Below are positions 17,127 through 25,467 of a stretch of 64,000 nucleotides of DNA, in pieces (the stretch's first letter is position 1; the number at the start of each line of letters is the position of its first letter). Where the stretch lies: positions 173,559 through 237,558 of the forward strand of contig JBKQIY010000019.1 of assembly GCA_052148155.1 (NCBI GenBank), written 5' to 3'. The stretch is from JBBQER01 sp052148155 (lineage in GTDB: Bacteria > Actinomycetota > Acidimicrobiia > IMCC26256 > PALSA-610). The notes beneath the pieces were generated by a model that had not been told where the DNA came from, made no database searches, and saw only the letters and a program-made list of their open reading frames with translations. The translations under genes were made by a program, and so were the position numbers.

Positions 17127-17531
17127 CTACACGTCGATGACGTCGCCGGGGCCGCCGGGACCGAGCCGGTACACCCGCCCGCGGAAACGACGTTTCAGCG
17201 CGCTTCGCGCTGCGAATCTCGAAGGCGGGAACAGCAGCACCAGCCCGAGCACGCCGGTCACGAAGCCGGGTACGAACAGCAGCACACCCCCCGCGAAGAC
17301 GAGGCCCGCGTCGATGAGCTCGTTCGTGGGCACCACGCCGTTGTTGACCTGGTCGCGCATCCGCCCCAGCACCGAGAATCCCTCACGGCGCGCGAGCCAT
17401 GCGCCCGCGATCGAGAACAACACCAACAAGCCGATCGTGTCGGCCCCACCGATATGGTGCGCGACCTGGATCGCGACCGTGATCTCCACGATCGGAAGTA
17501 CGACAAACACGAGCGCGAACACCGCGAGCAC
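17127..17531 (-). CDS. fxsA: FxsA family membrane protein
   Basis: The 134-residue protein has the FxsA layout: an N-terminal hydrophobic stretch ending PIVEITVAIQVAHHIG, then LLVLFSIAGAWLARREG, an amphipathic section with NELIDAGLVFAGGVLL, and a last segment FVPGFVTGVLGLVLLFPPSR before a basic tail. FxsA is an inner-membrane protein whose overproduction relieves F-plasmid exclusion of phage T7; its normal role is unclear. The GTG start follows a TAAGCT hexamer by six bases. Confidence 0.88.
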   Translation of the reverse strand: MLAVFALVFVVLPIVEITVAIQVAHHIGGADTIGLLVLFSIAGAWLARREGFSVLGRMRDQVNNGVVPTNELIDAGLVFAGGVLLFVPGFVTGVLGLVLLFPPSRFAARSALKRRFRGRVYRLGPGGPGDVIDV

Positions 17532-17537
17532 GAACCG

Positions 17538-17543
17538 AGCTTA
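17538..17543 (-). promoter_or_regulatory. -10 element of fxsA, leaderless type
   Basis: Read on the minus strand, TAAGCT ends six bases before the GTG start at 17531, with no ribosome site between them. Confidence 0.45.
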
Positions 17544-17551
17544 CCGAGTCG

Positions 17552-18325
17552 TCAAAACAGTCCGCCGTCAACGCCGATCCGCTGTCCGGTGATGTACGAC
17601 GCGCGCTCCGAGACGACGAACCGTACGGCGTCGGCGACCTCCTCGGGCGAGCACACGTGGCCGAACGGGCTGCGTTCGTCGATCGTGCGGATGTTGTCGA
17701 CGCCCATCGCGCCTTTGACGAGCCGTCGCCCCATCTCGGTGTCAACCAGGCCGGGCGCGACGACATTCACATGGATACCGTTCCTGCGCTCCTCCTTCGA
17801 GAGCGTCCACGCGAGCGCTTCGAGCGCGGCCTTGGCCATGTTGTACGGGGCGGAGTTGGCGGCCATATAGACGACCGCCGCGCTCGAGATCATCACAATG
17901 TCGCCACGCGGTCGGGTACGCATCGACGGCAGGACCAGCTTCGAGCACGTCCACGCACCGAACGCGTGGGTGCGCCACACGCGGTCCAGTTCGGCCGGAT
18001 CCGTGTCGGCAACCGTCTGGCCTCGCGACGCGATACCGGCGTTGTTGACCAGGATGTCGACCGCGCCGAAGTCGGCGAGCACCCGCGTGACCATCTCGGC
18101 GCACGCGGCGCCGTCATCGACCGGTGCGGCGTATGCGATCGCCCGGCGGCCGAGGCGTTCGATCTCTGCGACTGTCTCTGCCGCGGCTTCGTCATTTTTG
18201 CGGTAGTTCACGGCGACGTCGGCGCCGTCGGCAGCGAGGCCGAGCGCGATCGCCTTGCCAATCCCGCGGCTGGCGCCGGTGACCAGCGCGACCCGTCCGG
18301 CCAGCTCGCTTCGCGGTGACGCCAA
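17552..18325 (-). CDS. short-chain dehydrogenase/reductase (FabG-like)
   Basis: A 257-residue classical SDR. The NAD(P) motif TGASRGIG is at residues 17-24; NNAGIAS, an ISS stretch, the YNMAK catalytic Tyr/Lys and a C-terminal ITGQRIGVDGG follow. The Arg/Asn pair after the second strand (NYRKND) suggests NADP preference. I chose TTG at 18325 because AAAGGAG lies nine bases upstream; there is no ATG near the conserved start. It follows the enoyl-CoA hydratase gene by 20 bases, so it may act on beta-hydroxyacyl substrates in the same pathway. Confidence 0.9.
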   Translation of the reverse strand: MASPRSELAGRVALVTGASRGIGKAIALGLAADGADVAVNYRKNDEAAAETVAEIERLGRRAIAYAAPVDDGAACAEMVTRVLADFGAVDILVNNAGIASRGQTVADTDPAELDRVWRTHAFGAWTCSKLVLPSMRTRPRGDIVMISSAAVVYMAANSAPYNMAKAALEALAWTLSKEERRNGIHVNVVAPGLVDTEMGRRLVKGAMGVDNIRTIDERSPFGHVCSPEEVADAVRFVVSERASYITGQRIGVDGGLF

Positions 18326-18345
18326 CGGTTGGACTCCTTTGTCGT

Positions 18346-19152
18346 CTATTCGTCTTTGAACGTCGGCGGACGCTTCTCGGCGAATGCCTGCATGGCTTCG
18401 ATCAGGTCGCCGGTGAAGCTGGAGAGCACCTGGGTACGGTTTTCGAGGTCGATGCCTGCTTGCAGGCTGCCGATCTCGAGTTGGCTCCACATGACCTCTT
18501 TCGTCATGCGGACGCCGAAAGGGCTGTTGCCGACAATAAGTTCGGCCGTCTCGCGCGCAGATGCGACGACATGTCCGTCGTCGACGACGCGGGTGACGAG
18601 ACCGATTCGGTCGGCTTCGGTCGCGTCGATGAGCCGACCGGTGAGGAGCAGTTCGAACGCACGCGACGCGCCGACAAGCCGGGGAAGCAACCACGACACG
18701 CCGATGTCGCAGCCCGACAGCCCAATCCGCACGAACGCAACGTTGAACCGTGCGCTCGCGGCCGCGATGCGCACGTCGCTCGCCAACGCGAGCGCAAGTC
18801 CACCACCCGAGGCGGCGCCGTTCACTGCAGCGATGATCGGCTGCGGCATCGAGCGCATCTTGGGCACGAGACCGGCAATCGTTTTCTGAACGGTCATGCC
18901 TGCTTGCGCCCGGCCGAGTTTCTGCGCCGCCGGTGGCGATGCACCGTCGGTCAGGTCGAGTCCGGCGCAAAACCCTCGGCCGGCGCCCGTGAGCACGATC
19001 ACCCGGCAAGAGGGATCCTCGGCGAGCGTGTCGAACGCCGCGTGCAGGCCCGACACGAGCGCATGATTCATTGCGTTGAGTCGCTCCGGACGGTTGAGGG
19101 TGATCTGCGTGATTCCGTTCGCGACCTGCTCAACCAGTACTGCTTCGGTCAC
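18346..19152 (-). CDS. enoyl-CoA hydratase/isomerase family protein
   Basis: A 268-residue crotonase-fold protein. The oxyanion-hole segments are GAGRGFCAGLDLTDG and NGAASGGGLALALASDVRIA, and the C-terminal part has an NSPFGVRMTKEVMWSQLE helix. The usual catalytic Glu of the second site is not obvious, so isomerase or other crotonase chemistry is possible. GTG at 19152 is preceded by AGGAG and forms a GTGA overlap with the end of the exonuclease gene. Probably one transcript with the exonuclease and SDR genes, although the exonuclease is functionally unrelated. Confidence 0.9.
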   Translation of the reverse strand: MTEAVLVEQVANGITQITLNRPERLNAMNHALVSGLHAAFDTLAEDPSCRVIVLTGAGRGFCAGLDLTDGASPPAAQKLGRAQAGMTVQKTIAGLVPKMRSMPQPIIAAVNGAASGGGLALALASDVRIAAASARFNVAFVRIGLSGCDIGVSWLLPRLVGASRAFELLLTGRLIDATEADRIGLVTRVVDDGHVVASARETAELIVGNSPFGVRMTKEVMWSQLEIGSLQAGIDLENRTQVLSSFTGDLIEAMQAFAEKRPPTFKDE

Positions 19153-20033
19153 GACGATCTCCTGGAGTCCGCCAGCGCGTGGGCGCGGCTCAGCAGTCTC
19201 GGCGCACCCAGCCGTTCGCACCAGTCGCCGAACCGTTCGGTTGGTTCGCACCAGCGCCACTCGTCGAGCGTGCCGACGTCGGCGTCGGTGCGCAGCGTGG
19301 CGAGCACCTTGAAACAGTCGACGACCTCGCGGCCAGCGGTGAGTGTCGCCGCGAGTCGCTCGACGCCGCGCAAGCCCGGTACGTCCCAGGCGCGTCCGTC
19401 GTCGGGGATGTCCTCCACGTGGCGATACCGCCGCAGCAGCGCAGCCGCGCTCTTGGCGCCGAACCCGGGAAGTCCCGGGAAGCCGTCGGCGCTGTCGCCC
19501 ACCAGCGCCAGCCAGTCGGGGATCGATTCGGGAGCGACACCGAACTTTTCGCGTACGCCGTCAGCGTCCAGCAAGATCTCCTTGCGCCGGTCGAGCTGCA
19601 CGACCTTGCCTCCGACGCATTGCCCGAGATCCTTGTCGGGTGTGCAGATGATCACCTGCTCGACGCGAGCATCCGCCGCCGCGACGAGCGCGCCGGTCGC
19701 GAGGGCGTCGTCGGCTTCCAGCTCCACCATCGGCCAGACCGCGACCCCCATCGCAGTGAGCGCGTCTTCTAACAGTTCGAATTGGGTGAAAAGCTCGGGA
19801 TCGATGCCCTCGCCCGTCTTGTAGCCCGGCCAGAGGTCGTTGCGAAACGACGGGATCACGTGATCGGTCGCGACGCCGACGTGAGTGGCGCCCGATTCGA
19901 GCATCCCCAGGATCGATGACGTGACCGCCCGGGTGGCGCCCACCTCCACTCCGTCGGGATCGCGATGCCCCGGCCTCGGCGCCAGGTACTGACGGAAAAG
20001 CTCGTAGGTGCCGTCGACAAGGTGCACCTGCAT
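19149..20033 (-). CDS. 5'-3' exonuclease (PolA N-domain-like)
   Basis: The 294-residue protein matches stand-alone flap/5'-nuclease domains. It has the N-terminal MQVHLVDGTYELFRQYLAP, acidic metal-site stretches ELEADDALATGAL and CTPDKDLGQCV, and the helix-hairpin-helix LVGDSADGFPGLPGFGAKSA. It removes flaps or RNA primers from DNA during repair or replication. The ATG at 20033 fits the conserved start; a longer frame continues upstream in poor sequence. It lacks the polymerase domain, so it works beside the main DNA polymerase I. Confidence 0.9.
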   Translation of the reverse strand: MQVHLVDGTYELFRQYLAPRPGHRDPDGVEVGATRAVTSSILGMLESGATHVGVATDHVIPSFRNDLWPGYKTGEGIDPELFTQFELLEDALTAMGVAVWPMVELEADDALATGALVAAADARVEQVIICTPDKDLGQCVGGKVVQLDRRKEILLDADGVREKFGVAPESIPDWLALVGDSADGFPGLPGFGAKSAAALLRRYRHVEDIPDDGRAWDVPGLRGVERLAATLTAGREVVDCFKVLATLRTDADVGTLDEWRWCEPTERFGDWCERLGAPRLLSRAHALADSRRSS

Positions 20034-20154
20034 GGACCGAGCCTCGCACGGATCGCGGATGTGCCACACGTCACATCTGCTCACGCTCCGTGGCAACTCG
20101 TCCGACAATGCGTCCGGAGGCGCACCAGCCGTCGGGGGCCGCAGGGGGGACGTC

Positions 20155-20694
20155 GTGCCGTCGAATGCCGCATCAGAGGAAACGGACGATGACCTGTCGG
20201 CATCGTCGCCGACCGTGGAGTTGGCCGCCCTCGCGTTCAGCGCAATGCCGACGGGTGCCGCGCTGAACATCTCGTCGCGACTGACCCTCGTGGAACGGAA
20301 TCGGCTCCGCGAAGGCCTCTCCCGAATCCGCGACGTCGGGGAACCGGAACGGCTCGACGCGGTGCGCGCGCTGGTTCGTGCCGTCCACGACGGCGTGGGG
20401 TTCCCCGAGCCTGAAAAACACGATGAGGCCAAGTGTCCGTTTCGGCGCATCGAAGGGAGCGCGCCCGACGAGGTCGCCTCGGTCCTCGCATCGTGCGCGC
20501 ACACGCAGCCGCTGCTCGTCGCGACCGCATTGTGTCATCTCGGCGCGGCGTATCGCGGCGAGGTATGGAGTCGGCTCGATCATGACCAGCGGGCCGCGGT
20601 CCGACCAACGCTGAGTCAGATTCCCGGCATGTCGACAACACGAACCGCCATGTACGCGCTCGACCTACGCGACCGGATCGCGCATCGACGCTGA
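20155..20694 (+). CDS. FliG-like helical protein, stand-alone (tentative)
   Basis: From the GTG at 20155, with AGGGGGGA five bases upstream, the product has 179 residues. The first helical unit (ALAFSAMPTGAALNISSRL, LRE, ALVRAVHDG) resembles the N-terminal domain of the flagellar switch protein FliG. The second (DEVASVLASC, LLVATALCHLGAAYRGEVW, LDHDQRAAVRPTLSQIP) resembles its middle domain. No flagellar gene is in the window, so a flagellar job is unlikely unless other genes exist elsewhere. The similarity is by eye only. It is divergent from the exonuclease gene, and its 3' end overlaps ctaA by 30 bases antisense. Confidence 0.55.
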   Translation: MPSNAASEETDDDLSASSPTVELAALAFSAMPTGAALNISSRLTLVERNRLREGLSRIRDVGEPERLDAVRALVRAVHDGVGFPEPEKHDEAKCPFRRIEGSAPDEVASVLASCAHTQPLLVATALCHLGAAYRGEVWSRLDHDQRAAVRPTLSQIPGMSTTRTAMYALDLRDRIAHRR

Positions 20695-21642
20695 CGGCAC
20701 GTACGCGCAGTTCACCGAAGGCACGTGGTCTCCGACACGTCCATCGAGATCGATGCCAGCTGCTCCAACATCGGGCGTGCGGGTCGCAAGCTCGAGCTGT
20801 TGAACCGCGGCGAACACGACGACCGCGCCGAACACGTGGAAGCCGACCAGCAGAGCGGGTATCGCTTCGGCATATTGCACATAGCCGAGGATTCCCTGCG
20901 CGATCATCGCCGCGATCGCACATGATGTTGTCGTCAGCACGACGCGGGGCGCGTGCGACCTCGCGAGCACGACCGCAGTGACCAACGTGAGGACGACGAG
21001 GGTATCCACGGACGTGCCATGAATGCGGGCCAGGTCGGTGATCGGGATGTTCAGACGCTTGGCGTCCGCATCACCTCCGTGGGGCCCGGCGGCGGTGACC
21101 AACGTCCCCGCGATCACAACGCCGATCGTCCACACGTACACGATGCGAACCAAGACCAACGCGCGCCGTGTGACCACAGGAACGCGCCGTCCGTCGCGTT
21201 CGCGTGCCCGCTGACGGATTCGTAACGCGACGCTCACCAGTGCGAGCGCAAGCAAAAAGTGTCCCATGACACTCACCCACGCAAGCTTCACCTCCACGGA
21301 GATGCCGCCGAGGATGGCTTCGCACCAGAAGAGACCGAACAGCCACCACGACAGCCGCACGAGATCGTGTCGGCGCGGCCTGAGCTGGTACGCGCCCAGC
21401 ACCGTGAGACCGAACGGAAAGCCGATCGCGCCGGAAAAGAGCCGGTTGATCTGCTCGATCGCCGCGTGGTCGCTGGCCACGCTGACAAACTGTGTGGCGC
21501 TACAGTTCGGCCAGTCCCGACATCCGAGCCCCGAGTTGGTGAGGCGGACGATCGCGCCGCTCACCACGATCGCGACGAGGAGCACCACGTTCGCTGTCGT
21601 GAGCCGGCGGAACGTACCTGCCGACATGCGGGGCACGCGCAT
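20665..21642 (-). CDS. ctaA: heme A synthase (Cox15/CtaA)
   Basis: The 325-residue, eight-helix membrane protein converts heme O to heme A. Conserved parts are VRLTNSGLGCRDWPNC after helix 1, EQINRLFSGAIG, and heme-ligand histidines in SVMGHFLLA, ARIHGTSVDTLV and LLVGFHVFGAV. The EQxNR form, where other CtaA proteins have His, is seen in several actinobacterial members. ATG at 21642 is favoured by TACACT seven bases upstream. With ctaB it completes heme A synthesis for an aa3-type oxidase, which is not encoded here. Confidence 0.92.
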   Translation of the reverse strand: MRVPRMSAGTFRRLTTANVVLLVAIVVSGAIVRLTNSGLGCRDWPNCSATQFVSVASDHAAIEQINRLFSGAIGFPFGLTVLGAYQLRPRRHDLVRLSWWLFGLFWCEAILGGISVEVKLAWVSVMGHFLLALALVSVALRIRQRARERDGRRVPVVTRRALVLVRIVYVWTIGVVIAGTLVTAAGPHGGDADAKRLNIPITDLARIHGTSVDTLVVLTLVTAVVLARSHAPRVVLTTTSCAIAAMIAQGILGYVQYAEAIPALLVGFHVFGAVVVFAAVQQLELATRTPDVGAAGIDLDGRVGDHVPSVNCAYVPSASMRDPVA

Positions 21643-21649
21643 CCGCGTC

Positions 21650-21655
21650 AGTGTA
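21650..21655 (-). promoter_or_regulatory. -10 element of ctaA, leaderless type
   Basis: TACACT on the minus strand ends seven bases before the ATG at 21642; no ribosome site is present. Confidence 0.45.
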
Positions 21656-21965
21656 GGAATGCACAGACGCGCCGGCCGAACCGGAAGACTCGAGCGCGGT
21701 CCCCCCCCCGCATATTGATCGCGCACGGCGCTTGGACGACTTGCCTCGTCTCACCCGAGAGGCCAGGCCCCGGCACCGACCCCGCACGCCAGACATCGCG
21801 CCGATTCACGCGAATCGAGATTTCTCCGACGAGCCTACGCTCGACGTCGCGAGGTGCGATCGGGGTACGGAGCCAGGGCGACGGCGAGACGCGTCCTGGG
21901 TTCGTCGCGCCGGGTGCGAGCTCGGGTGGAGCGACGTGCCGGTGACCTTGCGTCCGAGGGTGACG
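21656..21965. other. intergenic region, no gene seen
   Basis: The stretch between ctaA and the hydrolase gene holds no convincing reading frame. A run of nine C residues lies at 21703-21711. Plus-strand frames extend the hydrolase upstream but are Arg/Pro rich and lack conservation-like patterns. Confidence 0.5.
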
Positions 21966-22886
21966 ATGCTGTCGACTGACGTCGTGACCTCACCGCAGTA
22001 CGACGAGTTCGGACTTTTCCACGAGAACGCCGAGGAGTTCGGTCTCGAGCTGCGAGCGTCGCCGGTCGTGCAGCGGGTTGCGGTCGAAGTCGGTGACGGG
22101 TCCCAGCTCAGCGCCCTGCGCTGGGGCGTGGACGCGCCCGCGCTGGTCTTGTTGCACGGCGGCGCGCAGAACGCCCACACGTGGGACACCGTTGCGCTCG
22201 CCTTGGCACGGCCGTTGGTCGCAATCGATCTCCCCGGTCACGGACACTCCTCGCACCGCACCGACCACCGGTACTGGCCTGCCGACAACGCTGTCGCGGT
22301 CGAGACTGCCGTACGCGCGCTCGCGCCGGACGCGAACGTCGTGGTTGGCATGTCGTTGGGAGGGCTCACGGCCTTGGCGCTGACCGACCGTGCCCCCGAC
22401 CTCGTGCGATCGTTGGTCCTCGTCGACGTGACGCCAGGCGTGAACCGCGAGAAGTCGTCGACGATCGCGCAGTTCATCGACGGACCGGAATATTTCGCGT
22501 CGTTCGATGAGATCCTCGAACGGACGGTGGCGTTCAACCCGACCCGCACGGAGTCGTCATTGCGGCGTGGAATCTTGCACAACGCGATCGAGACGCCGGA
22601 CGGGCGGTGGCGTTGGCGCTACGACTTGCCTCGCCGTGGGAGTGGCGACGGCGACGACGGCCAGATCATGCCCGGCCTCGACGATCTGTGGGACGCAGTG
22701 TCGAGGGTGCGCGTTCCGTTCACGTTGGTGCGCGGGAGTCTTTCGCCAGTTGTCGATGACGACGACGTCGCGGAGATACGCCGACGCAATCCGAATGCCG
22801 ATGTCGAAGTGGTGGAAGGCGCCGGGCACAGCGTGCAAGGTGACAAACCACTCGAGCTGGCGCGGATCCTCTCCGATCGGCTCTGA
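21966..22886 (+). CDS. alpha/beta hydrolase
   Basis: A 306-residue alpha/beta-hydrolase fold protein. The oxyanion segment is LLHGGAQNAHTW, the nucleophile elbow is GMSLGG with Ser130, the acid is among the Asp run after RGSLSPVV, and the catalytic His is in GAGHSVQGD. A cap domain is inserted around residues 165-240. The substrate is unknown. ATG at 21966 has GAGGG nine bases upstream. One base separates its stop from the GTG of the next gene. Confidence 0.87.
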   Translation: MLSTDVVTSPQYDEFGLFHENAEEFGLELRASPVVQRVAVEVGDGSQLSALRWGVDAPALVLLHGGAQNAHTWDTVALALARPLVAIDLPGHGHSSHRTDHRYWPADNAVAVETAVRALAPDANVVVGMSLGGLTALALTDRAPDLVRSLVLVDVTPGVNREKSSTIAQFIDGPEYFASFDEILERTVAFNPTRTESSLRRGILHNAIETPDGRWRWRYDLPRRGSGDGDDGQIMPGLDDLWDAVSRVRVPFTLVRGSLSPVVDDDDVAEIRRRNPNADVEVVEGAGHSVQGDKPLELARILSDRL

Positions 22887-22887
22887 C

Positions 22888-23586
22888 GTGCTGGCCGAGT
22901 TGCCGCCGTCGTTCGCGGTGACCCGCGACGCGCTCCATGCGCTCGCCGAGCATGTGCTGTCGGCCGCCTATTTCCAAGCGACGACGCATATCGGACTGCG
23001 ACCGACGCCGCGCGGGTTTGGCACACCGGAATACGGCGACCATGAGCGTGTGCGCGTCGACTCGACCGCGCTGGTTCATGAACGGGCCGGCGAGACGCGC
23101 CGACACGAGATCACCTCGTTGCGGGCCGCGTCCGCGTTCGCCGGTGTGCCGCTCGGCGCGCCGTCGGTGTTCACGCCGACCACCTCGGTCGCACCTGACG
23201 CGGCGCTCCTGATCGACCGAGAGGCTGCCCTCGCGCTCGCTGACTGGTACGCGCTCGGAGGTGCGCTGCTGCGCGACCTTCGGTCGGCGCATCCGGAGAT
23301 CCCCTCGTCGGACGCTCAACTCTGGCCCGAACATTTCGACCTGGCGTGCGAACTCGGCGACGTCGATGGCGGCACCCGCGCCACCTACGGCGTGTCTGCG
23401 GGTGACCAGACGATTCCCGAGCCGTACCTCTACGTCGGGCCGTGGCTTGCCGCCCGACACACCGGCACGCTGGGCCAGTATCCCTTCGGCGCCGCGTGCA
23501 CATACACGGAGTTGCAGCGGGCCGCCCACGCCGGAGCTGCCGGCCGCCAGTTCTTCGAGTCGGCGGTGGCTCAGCTCATCGGCTGA
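22888..23586 (+). CDS. conserved hypothetical protein
   Basis: The 232-residue protein begins with a helical segment (SFAVTRDALHALAEHVLSAA). A block, IGLRPTPRGFGTPEYGDHER, looks conserved in actinobacterial homologues, and a later pair of motifs, QLWPEHFDLACELG and EPYLYVGPWLAARHTG, suggests a beta-sandwich. There are no transmembrane segments and few cysteines. The gene starts with GTG one base after the hydrolase stop, so the two are cotranscribed. Function not recognised. Confidence 0.75.
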   Translation: MLAELPPSFAVTRDALHALAEHVLSAAYFQATTHIGLRPTPRGFGTPEYGDHERVRVDSTALVHERAGETRRHEITSLRAASAFAGVPLGAPSVFTPTTSVAPDAALLIDREAALALADWYALGGALLRDLRSAHPEIPSSDAQLWPEHFDLACELGDVDGGTRATYGVSAGDQTIPEPYLYVGPWLAARHTGTLGQYPFGAACTYTELQRAAHAGAAGRQFFESAVAQLIG

Positions 23587-23610
23587 ATGACCTGCCCCGC
23601 CCCCGTGGCG

Positions 23611-23616
23611 TACCCT
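23611..23616 (+). promoter_or_regulatory. -10 element of the HD-domain gene, leaderless type
   Basis: TACCCT ends seven bases before the ATG at 23624, without a ribosome site; ATGACC 18 bases upstream could be a weak -35. Confidence 0.5.
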
Positions 23617-23623
23617 TTGCGGC

Positions 23624-24172
23624 ATGGCGACCACGTTCACCCGCATGGATCAGTCGACCGCCGAGCAATGGGCGGTCATCGGCACCCAGACGAGCGAGAA
23701 CCAGCATCGCGTTGCCGAACGTGTGCTCGGCATGCTGCGTTCGCTGTCCGATATCACCGACGGCTTCGCCGTCGACCAGCTCACCCATTCGCTCCAGACA
23801 GCGACCTTGGCCGAGCGCGCCGGGGCCGACGAGGAGATGGTGTTCGCTTCACTGCTCCACGACGTCGGCAAGTCGGTCAGCGTCCCGAATCATCCCGAGA
23901 TTGCAGCCGCGATCATCAAGCCGTACGTGCGGGGCGACGTCTACAACGTGATTCGTGTACATCAGGATTTTCAAGGCCGGCACTACTACCACCACTTCGG
24001 CGGCGACCCCGACGCGCGTGATCAGTACGACGGTGCGCCGTGGTTCTCGCTCGCGGCGAACTTCGCCGACGATTGGGATCAGATCGCGTTCGATCCTGAG
24101 TACGACACCCTCAAGCTCGAACACTTCGAGCCGCTCGTGCGCGACCGCATGTCACGCGCCCGCACGTTCTAG
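23624..24172 (+). CDS. HD-domain phosphohydrolase-like protein
   Basis: The 182-residue protein carries an HD-type metal site: His55, His79-Asp80 in SLLHDVGKS, His90 and later His residues in RVHQDFQGRHYYHHFGG. The surroundings (FAVDQLTHSLQTATLAERAG, PEYDTLKLEHFEPLV) resemble small HD proteins related to phosphonate or inositol oxygenases (MIOX/PhnZ-like), so oxygenase rather than phosphatase chemistry is possible. No other domain is attached. It is preceded by a leaderless-type -10 element and ends in a four-base overlap with the convergent small gene. Confidence 0.82.
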   Translation: MATTFTRMDQSTAEQWAVIGTQTSENQHRVAERVLGMLRSLSDITDGFAVDQLTHSLQTATLAERAGADEEMVFASLLHDVGKSVSVPNHPEIAAAIIKPYVRGDVYNVIRVHQDFQGRHYYHHFGGDPDARDQYDGAPWFSLAANFADDWDQIAFDPEYDTLKLEHFEPLVRDRMSRARTF

Positions 24173-24441
24173 TCTCCCTCCTCGCTGCGTCCGCCGCCGT
24201 CTTCGAGGTAGCGCGTATGCGCTCGATCTTGGCGGAGCTGCACCGGACGTCGATCCAGGGGTTTGCCGTCACGCGGGAAGGCGACAGCCTCGGGAGACAC
24301 GGTTCGCAGAGCCGCCGCGGTGCTCTCCGGTTCGAGCGGGTCGACGCTGGATCGGCCGGTGTACAACGTCGAGTCCGAGACGGTGGCCGACACCGAACCC
24401 AAGCTCCGCGCCCCGACTGCCTGTACACCGGTGATTTCCAT
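24169..24441 (-). CDS. possible small protein, unknown function
   Basis: A 90-residue frame starts with ATG at 24441 and has GAGGG six bases upstream. Its composition is balanced (MEITGVQAVGARSLGSVSAT at the start, an acidic GGGRSEEGD end) and unlike the Arg-rich shadow frames nearby. It ends with a four-base overlap with the HD gene. No motif is recognised. It could still be chance. Confidence 0.4.
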   Translation of the reverse strand: MEITGVQAVGARSLGSVSATVSDSTLYTGRSSVDPLEPESTAAALRTVSPEAVAFPRDGKPLDRRPVQLRQDRAHTRYLEDGGGRSEEGD

Positions 24442-24675
24442 CGGACCCTCGCAGGGGCCCACCCGCAAAGGATGTCGGCAGACCGACCGTCGACCCTGAG
24501 CCCGAGTTGACCCCGGTATCGAGCGGCGCCTCGACGACCCATCAGACGGCTCGGCATCGGCCCTGCCGAAGACGCCGATTCGGTGCGGTCGTCGGGGACG
24601 CGTTGCGGGCGGCTCGCGGCATCTGAGAGCCTTTCGAACCCGGTCGGACCGCGACCCGAACCTTTGAGGTGCCGA

Positions 24676-25467
24676 ATGTTGCTCCAGGGCAAGGTCGCGA
24701 TTGTGTCTGGGGTCGGCCCGGGACTGGGTCAGGCCATCGCTCGGGCGCTCGCCCGAGAGGGGGCCACCGTCGTGCTGGCAGCCCGGAATACCGACTACCT
24801 CGCTCAGGTACGAGCCGAGATCGAGGGTGACGGCGGCCGCGCGATCGCGCTCCCGACCAATCTGGTGGAACCCGACCACATCTCCGCCCTCGTGACCCGA
24901 ACGATCGACGAGTGCGGACACCTCGACGTCCTCATCAACAACGCGTTCCGCATGGACGTGATGCAACCGTTCGAAACGGTCGACCTTGTGAAGTGGCGCA
25001 AGATCTTCGAAGTGAACGTGTGGGGAGCGCTCGGGCTCACCCAAGCCTGCCTCCCCCATCTCAAGGACGCGGCGGCGCAGCGGGGCGACGCGTCGATCGT
25101 GTTCATCATCTCAATGAGTATGCGCAAGATCCGTCAGCTCGAGGGCGGATACTCCGCCTCGAAAGCGGCGATCCAGACGGCCGCGAAAACCATGGCCGTG
25201 GAACTCGGACCCTGCGGTATCCGCGTCAACTGCGTGGCTCCGGGATGGATCGGCGGGCCCAATGTCGAGACGTTCATCGAGATGGACTCGCAGTCACGCA
25301 ACGTTCCCTCCGAGGTCGTGCGCGGCGAGATCGAGGCGCGCATCCCGCTCGGCCAGATCCCGCCCCAAGACGACATCGCGCACTCGGTCGTGTTCTTCGC
25401 GTCGCCGTGGTCGAGGGTCATCACCGGACAGACCCTCGACGTCAACGGCGGTGAGTGGCTTGCTTGA
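24676..25467 (+). CDS. short-chain dehydrogenase/reductase
   Basis: A 263-residue SDR starting MLLQGKVAIVSGVGPGLGQA, with the glycine-rich motif GVGPGLG near residues 12-18. The NNAFRMDVMQPFE segment replaces the usual NNAG with NNAF, and the catalytic site is MSMRK...GGYSASKAA. The VNCVAPGWIGGP loop and C-terminal ITGQTLDVNGG are typical. Atypical NNAF and GVGPG forms mark a subgroup seen in actinobacterial steroid or terpenoid pathways; substrate unknown. GAGGT lies before the ATG. The next SDR overlaps its end by 17 bases. Confidence 0.88.
   Translation: MLLQGKVAIVSGVGPGLGQAIARALAREGATVVLAARNTDYLAQVRAEIEGDGGRAIALPTNLVEPDHISALVTRTIDECGHLDVLINNAFRMDVMQPFETVDLVKWRKIFEVNVWGALGLTQACLPHLKDAAAQRGDASIVFIISMSMRKIRQLEGGYSASKAAIQTAAKTMAVELGPCGIRVNCVAPGWIGGPNVETFIEMDSQSRNVPSEVVRGEIEARIPLGQIPPQDDIAHSVVFFASPWSRVITGQTLDVNGGEWLA

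Noticed and set aside
21703..21711. run of nine C as a phase-variable tract
   Set aside because: It is intergenic and not near a start or -10 element; one tract without population data is not evidence.
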